Shown here: one piece after another, positions 45,967 to 53,945 of the stretch | How the letters are laid out: each line of letters begins with the position of its first letter | Position numbering within the stretch: the stretch's first letter is position 1 | Assembly (NCBI RefSeq): GCF_002257695.2 | Contig: NZ_CP155571.1 | DNA: 64,000 nucleotides | Strand: one strand, 5' to 3' | Source of the DNA: Sporomusa acidovorans | GTDB taxonomy: Bacteria > Bacillota > Negativicutes > Sporomusales > Sporomusaceae | Translations under genes and position numbers: made by a program | The notes under the pieces: model-generated | What the model saw: the letters and a program-made list of their open reading frames with translations, nothing else | Told to the model about the DNA's origin: nothing | Databases searched by the model: none

Positions 45967-46707
45967 ATGCGGGTAAATACTCAACGCGATCTGTATGGTT
46001 GTTTTGACAACTTAACTGATGAAGAAATAGTATTCGACGCCAAAGATAATGACAACACGGTCGCTCTGGAGTATTTGATTAACAAATATCGCAATTTCGT
46101 GCGGGCTAAAGCCAGATCGTATTTTTTAATTGGTGCGGAGCGTGAAGACATCATTCAGGAAGGCATGATCGGCTTATATAAGGCCATACGGGACTTCCGC
46201 AATGACAAGCTCTCATCCTTCAGAGCATTTGCAGAATTGTGTGTAACGCGACAAATTATAACGGCAATCAAGACGGCCACCCGTCAGAAGCATATTCCCT
46301 TGAACTCATATGTTTCTTTGAATAAACCTATTTATGATGAAGATTCGGACCGCACTTTGCTAGATGTATTGTCTGGTTCCAAAGTCACTGATCCGGAAGA
46401 ATTGGTCATCAGCCGTGAAGAATTTGTTGATATCGAAGAAAAAATGGGCGAAATTTTGAGCGATCTTGAGTGGAAAGTTTTAATGTCGTATCTTGATGGC
46501 AAATCGTATCAGGAAATTGCTGTTGAACTGGACCGCCATGTTAAATCGATCGATAATGCCTTGCAGCGGGTAAAACGTAAACTGGAACGGTACCTTGAAA
46601 ATCGCGGTGAAGACAGTGATATTCGTGGAATGTACAAGGGGCTTACCGGTCTTAATAAAGATTCTCAAACAGAGTTAGCCGATTATAACAACAACTATGA
46701 TGAATAA
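45967..46707 (+). CDS. sigH: Sporulation sigma factor SigH
   Basis: RNA polymerase sigma-70-type factor of the transition to sporulation. ATG 45967 gives 246 aa and fits the Bacillus N terminus; the frame upstream (to 45868) has no ribosome site. Region 2 (DIIQEGMIGLYKAIRDFRNDKLSSFRAFAELCVTRQI, about 59-95) and region 4 (LDGKSYQEIAVELDRHVKSIDNALQRVKRKL) are complete. The C-terminal 25 residues are Asn/Asp-rich and longer than in Bacillus. A terminator follows. Confidence 0.94.
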   Translation: MRVNTQRDLYGCFDNLTDEEIVFDAKDNDNTVALEYLINKYRNFVRAKARSYFLIGAEREDIIQEGMIGLYKAIRDFRNDKLSSFRAFAELCVTRQIITAIKTATRQKHIPLNSYVSLNKPIYDEDSDRTLLDVLSGSKVTDPEELVISREEFVDIEEKMGEILSDLEWKVLMSYLDGKSYQEIAVELDRHVKSIDNALQRVKRKLERYLENRGEDSDIRGMYKGLTGLNKDSQTELADYNNNYDE

Positions 46708-46717
46708 CGCAGCAGCA

Positions 46718-46749
46718 AAAATGACACCATGAAGTTGGTGTCATTTTTG
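46718..46749 (+). terminator. Terminator after sigH
   Basis: 12-bp stem AAAATGACACCA/TGGTGTCATTTT, loop of 6. Confidence 0.88.
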
Positions 46750-46787
46750 TATATAATTCCGGTAAAATAAGGATGAGGTGATCAAAG

Positions 46788-47885
46788 ATGCACGCAGCAA
46801 GCAAGCTAAAAAGTATTGCCGTACTTACAGGCGGCGGTGATGCGCCAGGACTAAATGCCGTAATTCGCGCTGTTGTCAGAACTACAATTGGTTATGGATT
46901 TAAAGTATGGGGAATCAAGAATGGCTTTGGTGGTATGGTTGAGAACCAAATCATAGAAATGACAGATGATCATGTTGCCGGAATTTTGCCGCGCGGCGGT
47001 ACTATACTGGGCACAACCAACCGGGATAATCCGTTTAGTTATCCTCAGTTACAGGCTGGACAAACTGTTTATCAAGATATGTCAAGCCAGGCGCTGGCTA
47101 ATTTACAGCAAAGAAATATTGAAGCCCTTGTAGTAATCGGCGGTGATGGCAGTCTCAAGATAGCATCGGAATTTTATCAATTGGGGCTGCCGGTGGTCGC
47201 TGTTCCTAAAACAATTGATAATGATATACCGGGAACGGAACGAACATTCGGGTTTGATACCGCAGTTGGTGTGGCGACTGATGCTCTTGACCGGTTACAT
47301 ACGACTGCCGAATCGCACCACCGGGTTATGGTGCTGGAAGTTATGGGCCGGTATGCCGGCTGGATTGCCCTGCATGCAGGGATGGCCGGCGGTGCCGATT
47401 GTATTTTGCTTCCAGAAATACCTTTTAACATAGATTCAGTAATTGCTAAAATCAGGCAGCGGCAGCAGCGGGGCCGCCAATTTAGTTTGATTGTTGTCGC
47501 CGAAGGTGCCTACCCGCTGGGGGGTGAAGTTTCGGTATCACGTATTGTTGAGGGCAGTCATGAGAAAATTCGTTTGGGAGGAGCAGGAGAAAAATTAGCC
47601 CGTCAAATCGAAACGCTTATAGGGGTTGAATCTCGCTGCACGGTGTTAGGGCATGTTCAGCGCGGCGGGACGCCGACTGCTTTTGACCGAGTGCTGGCTA
47701 CCCGTTATGGGGTGGCGGCTGCGGAATGTCTGCTTGAAGGCGTTTACGGCAACATGGTGGCTTTGCGGAAAAATGAAATCATTCGGGTGCCGATTGCGGA
47801 TATTGCGGGTAAGGCAAATCATATAACAGCCGAGAATGAGTTATTGAAGGCCGGTCGTGCTATCGGCATATGCTTTGGAGACTAA
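46788..47885 (+). CDS. pfkA: 6-phosphofructokinase
   Basis: Glycolytic kinase, 365 aa, longer than Bacillus PfkA (319). Gly-rich TGGGDAPGLNAVIRA at 14-28, VIGGDGSLKIASEF with Gly121, and PKTIDND with Lys141. Gly121 is the ATP-type residue, whereas Lys141 is typical of PPi-dependent and related group III enzymes (E. coli has Gly there). FGFDTAV, VEVMGRYAGWIALHAG and LGHVQRGGTPTAFDR are the F6P-binding parts. The phosphate donor therefore needs testing. AGGTGAT ahead of the ATG. Confidence 0.9.
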   Translation: MHAASKLKSIAVLTGGGDAPGLNAVIRAVVRTTIGYGFKVWGIKNGFGGMVENQIIEMTDDHVAGILPRGGTILGTTNRDNPFSYPQLQAGQTVYQDMSSQALANLQQRNIEALVVIGGDGSLKIASEFYQLGLPVVAVPKTIDNDIPGTERTFGFDTAVGVATDALDRLHTTAESHHRVMVLEVMGRYAGWIALHAGMAGGADCILLPEIPFNIDSVIAKIRQRQQRGRQFSLIVVAEGAYPLGGEVSVSRIVEGSHEKIRLGGAGEKLARQIETLIGVESRCTVLGHVQRGGTPTAFDRVLATRYGVAAAECLLEGVYGNMVALRKNEIIRVPIADIAGKANHITAENELLKAGRAIGICFGD

Positions 47886-47930
47886 ATAGATTGTAATGGG
47901 TTATACTAAGCCCAAATATTACGTAGTTTT

Positions 47931-48089
47931 TAGTGGTCTGTATACTCTAAGGCTATAGGATGAATTGCGAGAGGTTTTTCGTCCTGCACGGCGGAGGAAA
48001 CGTATCGGGAATATGTAAGCCGACGACAGCAAAGCAGGGCGGAAAAGATCTCGTAAGAACACTATAGAATTAGGGTTTACAGACCACTA
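47931..48089. repeat. Long palindromic element, family 2 (159 nt)
   Basis: Ends TAGTGGTCTGTA (47931) and TACAGACCACTA (ending 48089) pair perfectly. Pairing continues inward through CTATAG/CTATAG and, with several G-U steps, TTGCGAGAG...CGTCCTGC against GCAGGGCGG...TCTCGTAA. The apical part (about 47987-48033) contains GGCGGAGGAAACG and CCGACGACAGC. No reading frame. It fills the gap between pfkA and the DUF421 gene. Confidence 0.7.
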
Positions 48090-48106
48090 GGCAGTGGAGG
48101 GCTGTA

Positions 48107-48811
48107 ATGGATACCTTGGGCATTACTCTGTTTAGGGTAGTTGCAGGCATGGGCGTACTATTAATCATATTGTTAGTTACCGGTCGTCGTCAGATGAGCG
48201 AGTTTAGCTCATTTGACTTTTTAACTTCTATTACTATCGGCGCTGTGGCCGGTGCTGTCATAGTTGATCATCGAATTGAACTGGTTAGTTCCTTGATCGC
48301 CCTCCTGGCACTTGGTGGCATGCAGCTGTTTTTTGGCTGGCTCAGTATAAAAGTCCGCCCGGTTAATCACAAATTAAATTTTAAACCAATTGTGTTGGTG
48401 GAGGATGGCCAGATTATCAAACAAAATTTACGTCGGGTACGTATGCCGGTGGAAACCTTATTGCAACTTTTGCGGGAAAAAGACGTTTTTGATATTACTA
48501 TTGTTGAACTTGCCATTCTTGAGCCGTATGGCAGGTTAAGTGTCTTGAAGAAGGCCGAGCACCTGCCGCTCACTCCCAGCCAAGTGAATTTCGCGGTAAG
48601 CTCTAATCGTATATTAGTGCCGGTTATTTTGGAGGGCAAATTGCAGGAAAATGCATTAGTTGAAATGGGGTTTTCGCAGCGACAGATTGAAGAATTTCGC
48701 AGTCAGTACCAAGACAGTATTCATAATGTTTTTATTGCTTTTATGGATCAAAACAAACAGTTGCATGTTGTAAATGATGATGCCCGGGGAAAAAGTGCCT
48801 TTTTACATTGA
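48107..48811 (+). CDS. DUF421 (YetF-like) membrane protein
   Basis: 234 aa. Three membrane helices (about 7-25, 42-58, 62-82), with GRRQMSEFSSFDFLTSITIGAVAG typical of the family, then a cytoplasmic domain (about 88-225) with KPIVLVEDGQIIKQNLRRVRM and AILEPYGRLSVLKK. Bacillus relatives (YetF, YrbG) are spore-linked or of unknown function. GGAGGG ahead of the ATG. Confidence 0.9.
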   Translation: MDTLGITLFRVVAGMGVLLIILLVTGRRQMSEFSSFDFLTSITIGAVAGAVIVDHRIELVSSLIALLALGGMQLFFGWLSIKVRPVNHKLNFKPIVLVEDGQIIKQNLRRVRMPVETLLQLLREKDVFDITIVELAILEPYGRLSVLKKAEHLPLTPSQVNFAVSSNRILVPVILEGKLQENALVEMGFSQRQIEEFRSQYQDSIHNVFIAFMDQNKQLHVVNDDARGKSAFLH

Positions 48812-48905
48812 GACCCCGGAATTTTTTTTATTTAAATTTTTGTAAATATGCGGGATTCTTAGTTAAATATGATAAAATAATAATATCGTCCCTAAAAGAG
48901 AGGTA

Positions 48906-49430
48906 ATGATGAGATATCAACGCTTTAATTTTTGTCCTCAGTGCGGCGGGCGTTTAAGCTACAAAAGGGTGGGCGAGCGTGAACGCCTCGTGTGTGAAAA
49001 ATGTAGCCGGATCATGTATGAAAATCCGATTGTCGGGGTCGCCGCTATTTTGTTTGAAAACGGTGAAATTCTTCTTGGCCGCCGGGCTGCTACTGCCAGT
49101 TTTCCGGGTCTGTGGTGCATACCTTGCGGTTATGTTGAATATGATGAAGATATCCGTGCTGCTGTCAAACGAGAGTTTTTGGAGGAAACCGGGTTGTCAA
49201 TTGAACCGGGAGACGTATATGCTGTGTTATCGAATTTCCACAATCCTGCGGTTCAAACGGTGGGGGTATGGTTCGAGGCTCAGGCTGTTGGTGGTTCACT
49301 TTGCCCGGGGGATGATTTGGATCAAGTGGCTTATTTTGCGCTTGATGCATTGCCGCAGTTGGCTTTTCCCACAGATAAACAAGTGGTAAACATGTTGTTG
49401 GCGGATAGTACAATGAAGTTAAGGATGTGA
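48906..49430 (+). CDS. Nudix hydrolase with N-terminal zinc ribbon
   Basis: 174 aa. Zinc ribbon CPQC...CEKC (about 8-33), then a Nudix domain with the box GYVEYDEDIRAAVKREFLEETGL (about 78-100) containing REFLEETG. The zinc ribbon resembles NADH pyrophosphatase (NudC), but the NudC SQPWPFPxS motif is not visible, so the substrate is unknown. It lies 3 nt before uppP. Confidence 0.88.
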   Translation: MMRYQRFNFCPQCGGRLSYKRVGERERLVCEKCSRIMYENPIVGVAAILFENGEILLGRRAATASFPGLWCIPCGYVEYDEDIRAAVKREFLEETGLSIEPGDVYAVLSNFHNPAVQTVGVWFEAQAVGGSLCPGDDLDQVAYFALDALPQLAFPTDKQVVNMLLADSTMKLRM

Positions 49431-49433
49431 CAT

Positions 49434-50234
49434 ATGAACGAGAATATTATTGCAGTAATTATTGGTATAGTAGAGGGACTAACCGAGTTTTTACCGATTT
49501 CTTCTACTGGTCATATGATTTTGGTAGGATCGTTATTGGGGTTTGAAGGAGAAAAAGCCAGTGTATTTGAAGTCTTTATTCAGCTAGGTGCTATTTTATC
49601 CGTACTTATATTATATCGCGATAAGTTTATTGCCATGGTGCGGCCTGGGACCATTAACATTTATGGCGGCGGATTAACGGCTATGCATGTTCTGGCTGGA
49701 ATTATCCCCGTAATGGGGGTTGGATTTTTACTGCATAAACCCATAAAGACGTACCTTTTTTCTTCACATACGGTTATTATCGGGTTGGTGGCCGGGGCCA
49801 TTTTAATGCTGATCGCAGAAAAAGCAGCAGGCCGGCCAACCACGCGTAATGTTGACAGTATGACAATTAAACAGGCTTTTTGGGTGGGCCTATTTCAAAT
49901 TTTGGCGCTATGGCCCGGTTTTTCACGCTCCGGCTCAACCATTGCCGGCGGTTTGTTTTTTGGTTTGAGCCGCAAAGCGGCCGCTGAATTTTCCTTTATT
50001 ATTGCCGTACCGCTTATGCTGGTAGCGTGTATTTATGACTTAATGAAGATTTGGGGTCAGCTTAATATGGATGATATTACGCTGTTTGCCGTTGGCTTTG
50101 TAGTTGCTTTTGTAACGGCCTATATCTCTATTGTCTGGTTTTTGCGGTTTCTTAATAACTCGACATTGGCCTCATTTGCCTATTACCGTTTTATCGTTGC
50201 CGGAATATCCTACTATTACTTTTTCCTGCGCTAG
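49434..50234 (+). CDS. uppP: Undecaprenyl-diphosphatase UppP (BacA)
   Basis: Regenerates the lipid carrier undecaprenyl phosphate for cell-wall synthesis. 266 aa membrane protein with about eight helices and both active-site motifs: EGLTEFLPISSTGHM (about 14-28) and LWPGFSRSGSTIAGG (about 159-173). Standard length. GTGAC-type spacing after the Nudix gene suggests cotranscription. Confidence 0.95.
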   Translation: MNENIIAVIIGIVEGLTEFLPISSTGHMILVGSLLGFEGEKASVFEVFIQLGAILSVLILYRDKFIAMVRPGTINIYGGGLTAMHVLAGIIPVMGVGFLLHKPIKTYLFSSHTVIIGLVAGAILMLIAEKAAGRPTTRNVDSMTIKQAFWVGLFQILALWPGFSRSGSTIAGGLFFGLSRKAAAEFSFIIAVPLMLVACIYDLMKIWGQLNMDDITLFAVGFVVAFVTAYISIVWFLRFLNNSTLASFAYYRFIVAGISYYYFFLR

Positions 50235-50387
50235 TAGTCAATGAAGATTTACAGGCAGGTATTGGTACAAACACAGGTTAAGTGCCAGCGCGGGAGCGTT
50301 ACTAACACCCTGACAGAAGAAAAACGTTATGAATTTTCCAATAGATTTATTTAACTGTGCTATGATTTTACAGGAGGTGACGCCATT

Positions 50388-50849
50388 TTGGATGTAAAGC
50401 TCATTAACCCATTTTTGGAAGCAGTAACCACAGTTTTGCCGCAATTAGGATTTAAGGAAATTAATCGTGGCGGGCTTGCGGTTAAAGAGCATTTGATCGA
50501 GGGGCGCGGGGTAACTGTTTTAGTGGGAATTACCAAGGGTGTTAAGGGGAATGTTGCTTATAATATGTCTACTGCCACAGCTAAAAAGATTGCATCGACG
50601 ATGATGATGGGAATGCCGATTGTTGAAATAGATGAAATGGTGCAAAGCGCTATTTCGGAAATGGTTAACATGGTCACGGCAAATGCCGCGACTAATTTTG
50701 AAAAACAGGGCTTGGTTGTGGATATTTCACCGCCGAATATGGTGGTTGGTTCCGAATGCGCGGTTAAGGTAAGTAATAGCAAGTACCTGTCATTAGATTT
50801 ATTAGTCGATTCAGAAATCATTCAGCTCAATATCGGCATTGGATCATAA
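50388..50849 (+). CDS. CheX-like chemotaxis phosphatase
   Basis: 153 aa, single CheC/CheX domain. Motif SAISEMVNM (about 85-93) gives S-x3-E-x2-N, and PP follows 21-22 residues later, matching the CheC/CheX/FliY phosphatase signature. Probably dephosphorylates CheY. TTG start with GGAGGTGA. Stand-alone, no other chemotaxis genes nearby. Confidence 0.85.
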   Translation: MDVKLINPFLEAVTTVLPQLGFKEINRGGLAVKEHLIEGRGVTVLVGITKGVKGNVAYNMSTATAKKIASTMMMGMPIVEIDEMVQSAISEMVNMVTANAATNFEKQGLVVDISPPNMVVGSECAVKVSNSKYLSLDLLVDSEIIQLNIGIGS

Positions 50850-50869
50850 AGTAAGACATTAAAAAGATG

Positions 50870-50898
50870 TTGACATAGCTTAGAGACTATTATATAAT
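50870..50898 (+). promoter_or_regulatory. Consensus promoter of the tRNA-tuf cluster
   Basis: Exact TTGACA (50870-50875), 17-nt spacer, exact TATAAT (50893-50898), 36 nt before the first tRNA. Confidence 0.88.
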
Positions 50899-50933
50899 AA
50901 ATTTTGTCACTGAGACGAGGTCTCCAAATTCGT

Positions 50934-51009
50934 GCTGGCGTAGCTCAATTGGTAGAGCAGCTGACTTGTAATCAGCAGGTTGGGGGTTCAATTCCTCTCG
51001 CCAGCTCCA
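50934..51009 (+). tRNA. tRNA-Thr (TGT)
   Basis: 76 nt, acceptor GCTGGCG/CGCCAGC, anticodon loop CTTGTAA, encoded CCA. Confidence 0.95.
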
Positions 51010-51059
51010 TAAGCGGTAATAAGCAGCGATAAGCAGCGAACCATATTGTCATGAACTGT

Positions 51060-51119
51060 AAAGCGAAGTGAGAATATGAGTGAGTCGCTTAGTTCTGAGC
51101 GATAGCGAAGAACATCATT
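51060..51119. repeat. Dispersed repeat family 3, copy 2
   Basis: AAAGCGAAGTGAGAATATG followed by AGTCGCTTAGTTCTGAGCG and CGAAGAACATCATT, nearly identical blocks to those after 23S (18121-18205). It is preceded by short tandem units of ATAAGCAGCG (51016-51040). Confidence 0.6.
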
Positions 51120-51132
51120 GAAATTAAAACCC

Positions 51133-51217
51133 GGAGGGATTCCCGAGTGGCTAAAGGGAGCAGACTGTAAATCTGCCGTCATTGACTTCGGTGGTTCGAA
51201 TCCACCTCCCTCCACCA
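51133..51217 (+). tRNA. tRNA-Tyr (GTA)
   Basis: 85 nt with a long variable arm, acceptor GGAGGGA/TCCCTCC, anticodon loop CTGTAAA, encoded CCA. Confidence 0.95.
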
Positions 51218-51236
51218 AGAACCCTTTCCTTCACAT

Positions 51237-51312
<76 letters not shown>

Positions 51313-51414
51313 AGCAACTATCTTCGCTTTATAAAATCTAATTTGACTTTATAAAGCGAATGCTTTATAAAGAAGCAAACTATGTCTGCGACAAGCATGT
51401 ATTTGGCACAAGGC
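51313..51414. other. Spacer with a 13-bp palindrome
   Basis: TTCGCTTTATAAA (51323-51335) and TTTATAAAGCGAA (51348-51360) form a perfect inverted repeat. GCTTTATAAAG is repeated at 51362. No gene. Confidence 0.55.
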
Positions 51415-51542
51415 CGCAAACGGCTTAGTAGTGTCCAGATGCTAGGCGCGACGAGCACGCGACCGGAGTCGTACTGGGAAGTACGTCGGAGGAAGCGCGC
51501 GCAGGAGCAACAACGCAGATGGGCGCTAATAAGCCGTTTGCG
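51415..51542. repeat. Palindromic repeat family 1, copy C (128 nt)
   Basis: Same length as copy A. Perfect 13-bp inverted ends (CGCAAACGGCTTA / TAAGCCGTTTGCG), different in sequence from those of copy A but equal in length. Inner arms continue with G-U steps. Central CGTACT-GGGA-AGTACG at 51470-51485 and AGGCGCGACGAG are shared. It lies 5 nt before tRNA-Thr(GGT). Confidence 0.8.
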
Positions 51543-51547
51543 CTAGT

Positions 51548-51623
51548 GCTGGTGTAGCTCAGTCGGCAGAGCGTATCCTTGGTAAGGATAAGGTCACCGG
51601 TTCAATCCCGGTCACTAGCTCCA
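51548..51623 (+). tRNA. tRNA-Thr (GGT)
   Basis: 76 nt, acceptor GCTGGTG/CACTAGC, anticodon loop TTGGTAA giving GGT, encoded CCA. Confidence 0.94.
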
Positions 51624-51632
51624 TATTCATAC

Positions 51633-51709
51633 GGCGGCGTAGCTCAGTTGGCTAGAGCATGCGGTTCATACCCGCAGTGTCCGGGGTTCAAATCCCTGCG
51701 CCGCCACCA
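51633..51709 (+). tRNA. tRNA-Met (CAT)
   Basis: 77 nt, acceptor GGCGGCG/CGCCGCC fully paired, anticodon loop TTCATAC. Elongator Met is likely; a lysidine-modified tRNA-Ile cannot be excluded. Confidence 0.92.
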
Positions 51710-51710
51710 C

Positions 51711-51746
51711 AAAAAAAGCCTTGCAATCACTGCGGGGCTTTTTTAT
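51711..51746 (+). terminator. Terminator of the tRNA cluster
   Basis: A-rich stem AAAAAGCC...GC / GC...GGGCTTTTT with T run; tuf follows 250 nt later. Confidence 0.75.
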
Positions 51747-51997
51747 GTGTGAAAATCCTACATTTATAAAAAGCCGCCGACATGGATAAAGGTGGCAAAT
51801 ACAAACCGATTGATGCGCCTGATCCTTGCTAAAAGATTAATTTTCATACTCGTTTTAGCAGGATTTCGTCAGTGCGGATAGAAGATTATTTTGATAAAAA
51901 GCTTTATACTACGAGGCATTTTACTAGAGAATTTCAGAATAAGAACCTTTACTGAATTGATTTAGTTAATGATAAATTAAGGGGGGCTATTACGTAA
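51747..51997. other. tuf leader region
   Basis: No gene seen. A weak GCCGCC/GGTGGC hairpin at about 51771-51795. No convincing promoter picked; TTGATA (51891) has no good -10. GGGGGG ribosome site close to the tuf ATG. Confidence 0.4.
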
Positions 51998-53200
51998 ATG
52001 GCTAAGAAAAAGTATGAAAGAACCAAACCGCATGTTAACATTGGTACCATCGGACACGTTGACCATGGTAAAACTTCACTGACTGCTGCCATTACCCTGA
52101 CACTGTCGAAAACCGGCGGCGCCGAATTTATGGCCTATGACATGATCGACAAAGCTCCGGAAGAAAGAGAACGTGGCATTACCATCAACACCGCGCATGT
52201 TGAATACGAAACTGAAAAACGCCACTATGCGCACGTTGACTGCCCGGGCCACGCCGACTATGTAAAGAACATGATTACTGGTGCGGCGCAAATGGACGGC
52301 GCTATCCTGGTTGTATCCGCAGCCGACGGCCCGATGCCGCAAACCCGTGAACACATCCTGCTGTCCCGTCAGGTAGGCGTGCCTGCCATGGTAGTATTCC
52401 TGAACAAATCCGACCTTGTAGACGACGCAGAATTGATGGAACTGGTAGAAATGGAAGTGCGTGAGCTCTTGTCCAGCTACGAATTCCCTGGCGATGAAAT
52501 TCCGGTAGTAAGCGGTTCAGCCGTAAAAGCTTTGAACTGCGGTTGCGCTAAACGCGAATGCGAATGGTGCGGCAAGATTTTTGATCTGATGGACAAAGTT
52601 GACGAATACATTCCGACGCCGGAACGTGATACCGATAAAACCTTCCTGATGCCTGTCGAGGACGTGTTCACCATTACCGGCCGCGGCACAGTAGCAACCG
52701 GCCGTGTAGAACGTGGCGTGGTAAAAGTTGGCGATACGGTTGAAATCGTTGGTATGACCGACAAGCCGAAATCCACGGTAGTAACGGGTGTAGAAATGTT
52801 CCGCAAACTCTTGGATCAGGCAGTAGCCGGCGACAACATCGGCGCACTTTTACGCGGTATTGAGCGTAAAGAGATCGAGCGCGGACAAGTACTGGCCAAA
52901 CCCGGCAGCATTAAACCGCATACCAAATTCAAATCCGAAGTATACGTACTGTCCAAAGAAGAAGGCGGCCGTCATACCCCGTTCTTTAACGGCTATCGTC
53001 CGCAATTCTATTTCCGGACAACCGACGTAACCGGCGTGGTTAAGCTGCCGGAAGGTGTGGAAATGGTAATGCCTGGCGACAACATTCGCATGGACATTGA
53101 ACTGATCACGCCGATCGCTATCGAAGAAGGCCTGCGTTTCGCAATTCGTGAAGGTGGCCGTACAGTAGGCGCCGGTGTTGTAACTGCGGTTGAAGGATAA
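51998..53200 (+). CDS. tuf: Elongation factor Tu
   Basis: Delivers aminoacyl-tRNA to the ribosome. 400 aa. G1 GHVDHGKTSL (about 19-28), switch I RGITINTAHVEYE, G3 DCPGHADYVKN, G4 NKSD, then domains 2 and 3. Residues 180-191 carry a Cys-rich insertion with Cys181, Cys183, Cys188 and Cys191 (pattern CxCx4CxxC) where E. coli has EGDAE. Codon use is more biased than in the neighbours, as expected for high expression. Located by tRNAs rather than by fusA. Confidence 0.97.
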   Translation: MAKKKYERTKPHVNIGTIGHVDHGKTSLTAAITLTLSKTGGAEFMAYDMIDKAPEERERGITINTAHVEYETEKRHYAHVDCPGHADYVKNMITGAAQMDGAILVVSAADGPMPQTREHILLSRQVGVPAMVVFLNKSDLVDDAELMELVEMEVRELLSSYEFPGDEIPVVSGSAVKALNCGCAKRECEWCGKIFDLMDKVDEYIPTPERDTDKTFLMPVEDVFTITGRGTVATGRVERGVVKVGDTVEIVGMTDKPKSTVVTGVEMFRKLLDQAVAGDNIGALLRGIERKEIERGQVLAKPGSIKPHTKFKSEVYVLSKEEGGRHTPFFNGYRPQFYFRTTDVTGVVKLPEGVEMVMPGDNIRMDIELITPIAIEEGLRFAIREGGRTVGAGVVTAVEG

Positions 53201-53256
53201 GCGGCAAAATACTTTTACAAAAATTGTATAAATCGATAATGATCTGATATAATAAT

Positions 53257-53283
53257 AAAGCGGGGGGCAACCCTGCTTTATTT
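53257..53283 (+). terminator. Terminator after tuf
   Basis: AAAGCGGGG ... CCCTGCTTT stem followed by ATTTATT; moderate. Confidence 0.6.
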
Positions 53284-53309
53284 ATTGACATACCCGAGCC
53301 TGTGGGCTA

Positions 53310-53338
53310 TTGACATGCTGATATAATTATGATAAATT
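53310..53338 (+). promoter_or_regulatory. Promoter candidate for rpmG-secE-nusG
   Basis: TTGACA (53310-53315), 17-nt spacer, TAAATT (53333-53338). Confidence 0.45.
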
Positions 53339-53417
53339 GTATTAGTGACATTTAAAAAAAGTGTTATCAATAAATAGACCCAAAGTGCTATATTTACTGG
53401 TAAGAGAGGTGTACAGG

Positions 53418-53567
53418 ATGCGCAACGCGGTAACATTGGCCTGCACAGAATGCAAACAACGCAATTATCAGACCAATAAAAACAAAAAGAATGATCCCGA
53501 TAGATTGGAATTCAACAAGTACTGCAAATTCTGCAAAAAGCAGACGCTGCACAAAGAAACAAAGTAA
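53418..53567 (+). CDS. rpmG: Ribosomal protein L33
   Basis: Large-subunit protein, 49 aa, with two CxxC pairs (CTEC, CKFC) that keep zinc: the zinc-containing form. ATG 53418 is preferred; the longer frame is unsupported. GAGAGGTG lies upstream. Precedes tRNA-Trp and secE. Confidence 0.95.
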   Translation: MRNAVTLACTECKQRNYQTNKNKKNDPDRLEFNKYCKFCKKQTLHKETK

Positions 53568-53595
53568 TCATAACATGGTTTTGCCATATGCTAGT

Positions 53596-53671
53596 AGGGG
53601 TATAGCTCAATTGGTAGAGTAGCGGTCTCCAAAACCGTTGGTTGAGGGTTCAAGTCCTTCTGCCCCTGCCA
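53596..53671 (+). tRNA. tRNA-Trp (CCA)
   Basis: 76 nt, acceptor AGGGGTA/TGCCCCT, anticodon loop CTCCAAA, encoded CCA. Between rpmG and secE. Confidence 0.95.
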
Positions 53672-53696
53672 AAATGTACGCACAGGATGTGAGAAA

Positions 53697-53912
53697 ATGG
53701 CCGCTCAGGAAACAGCTATCCAGACGAATGCATCGCGCTGGAAAAAATTTTTGCGGGAAGTAAAAGCTGAACTTAAAAAGGTTACATGGCCAGGCAAGCA
53801 AGAGCTTATTTCCTTCACTGGTGTTGTATTTGTGACGGTTACTGTTGTCGCGGCTCTAATTTGGGCGATTGATACATCTTTCAACCAGATTTTAAAAGCT
53901 ATCATCAAGTAG
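53697..53912 (+). CDS. secE: Preprotein translocase subunit SecE
   Basis: 71 aa, amphipathic helix (WKKFLREVKAELKKVTWPGKQEL, with the family VTWP) followed by one membrane helix (about 45-65). Clamps SecY. Precedes nusG by 33 nt. Confidence 0.95.
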   Translation: MAAQETAIQTNASRWKKFLREVKAELKKVTWPGKQELISFTGVVFVTVTVVAALIWAIDTSFNQILKAIIK

Positions 53913-53945
53913 ACTAGGGGGTGGGGGGCGCATCGCCCCTTGGCT

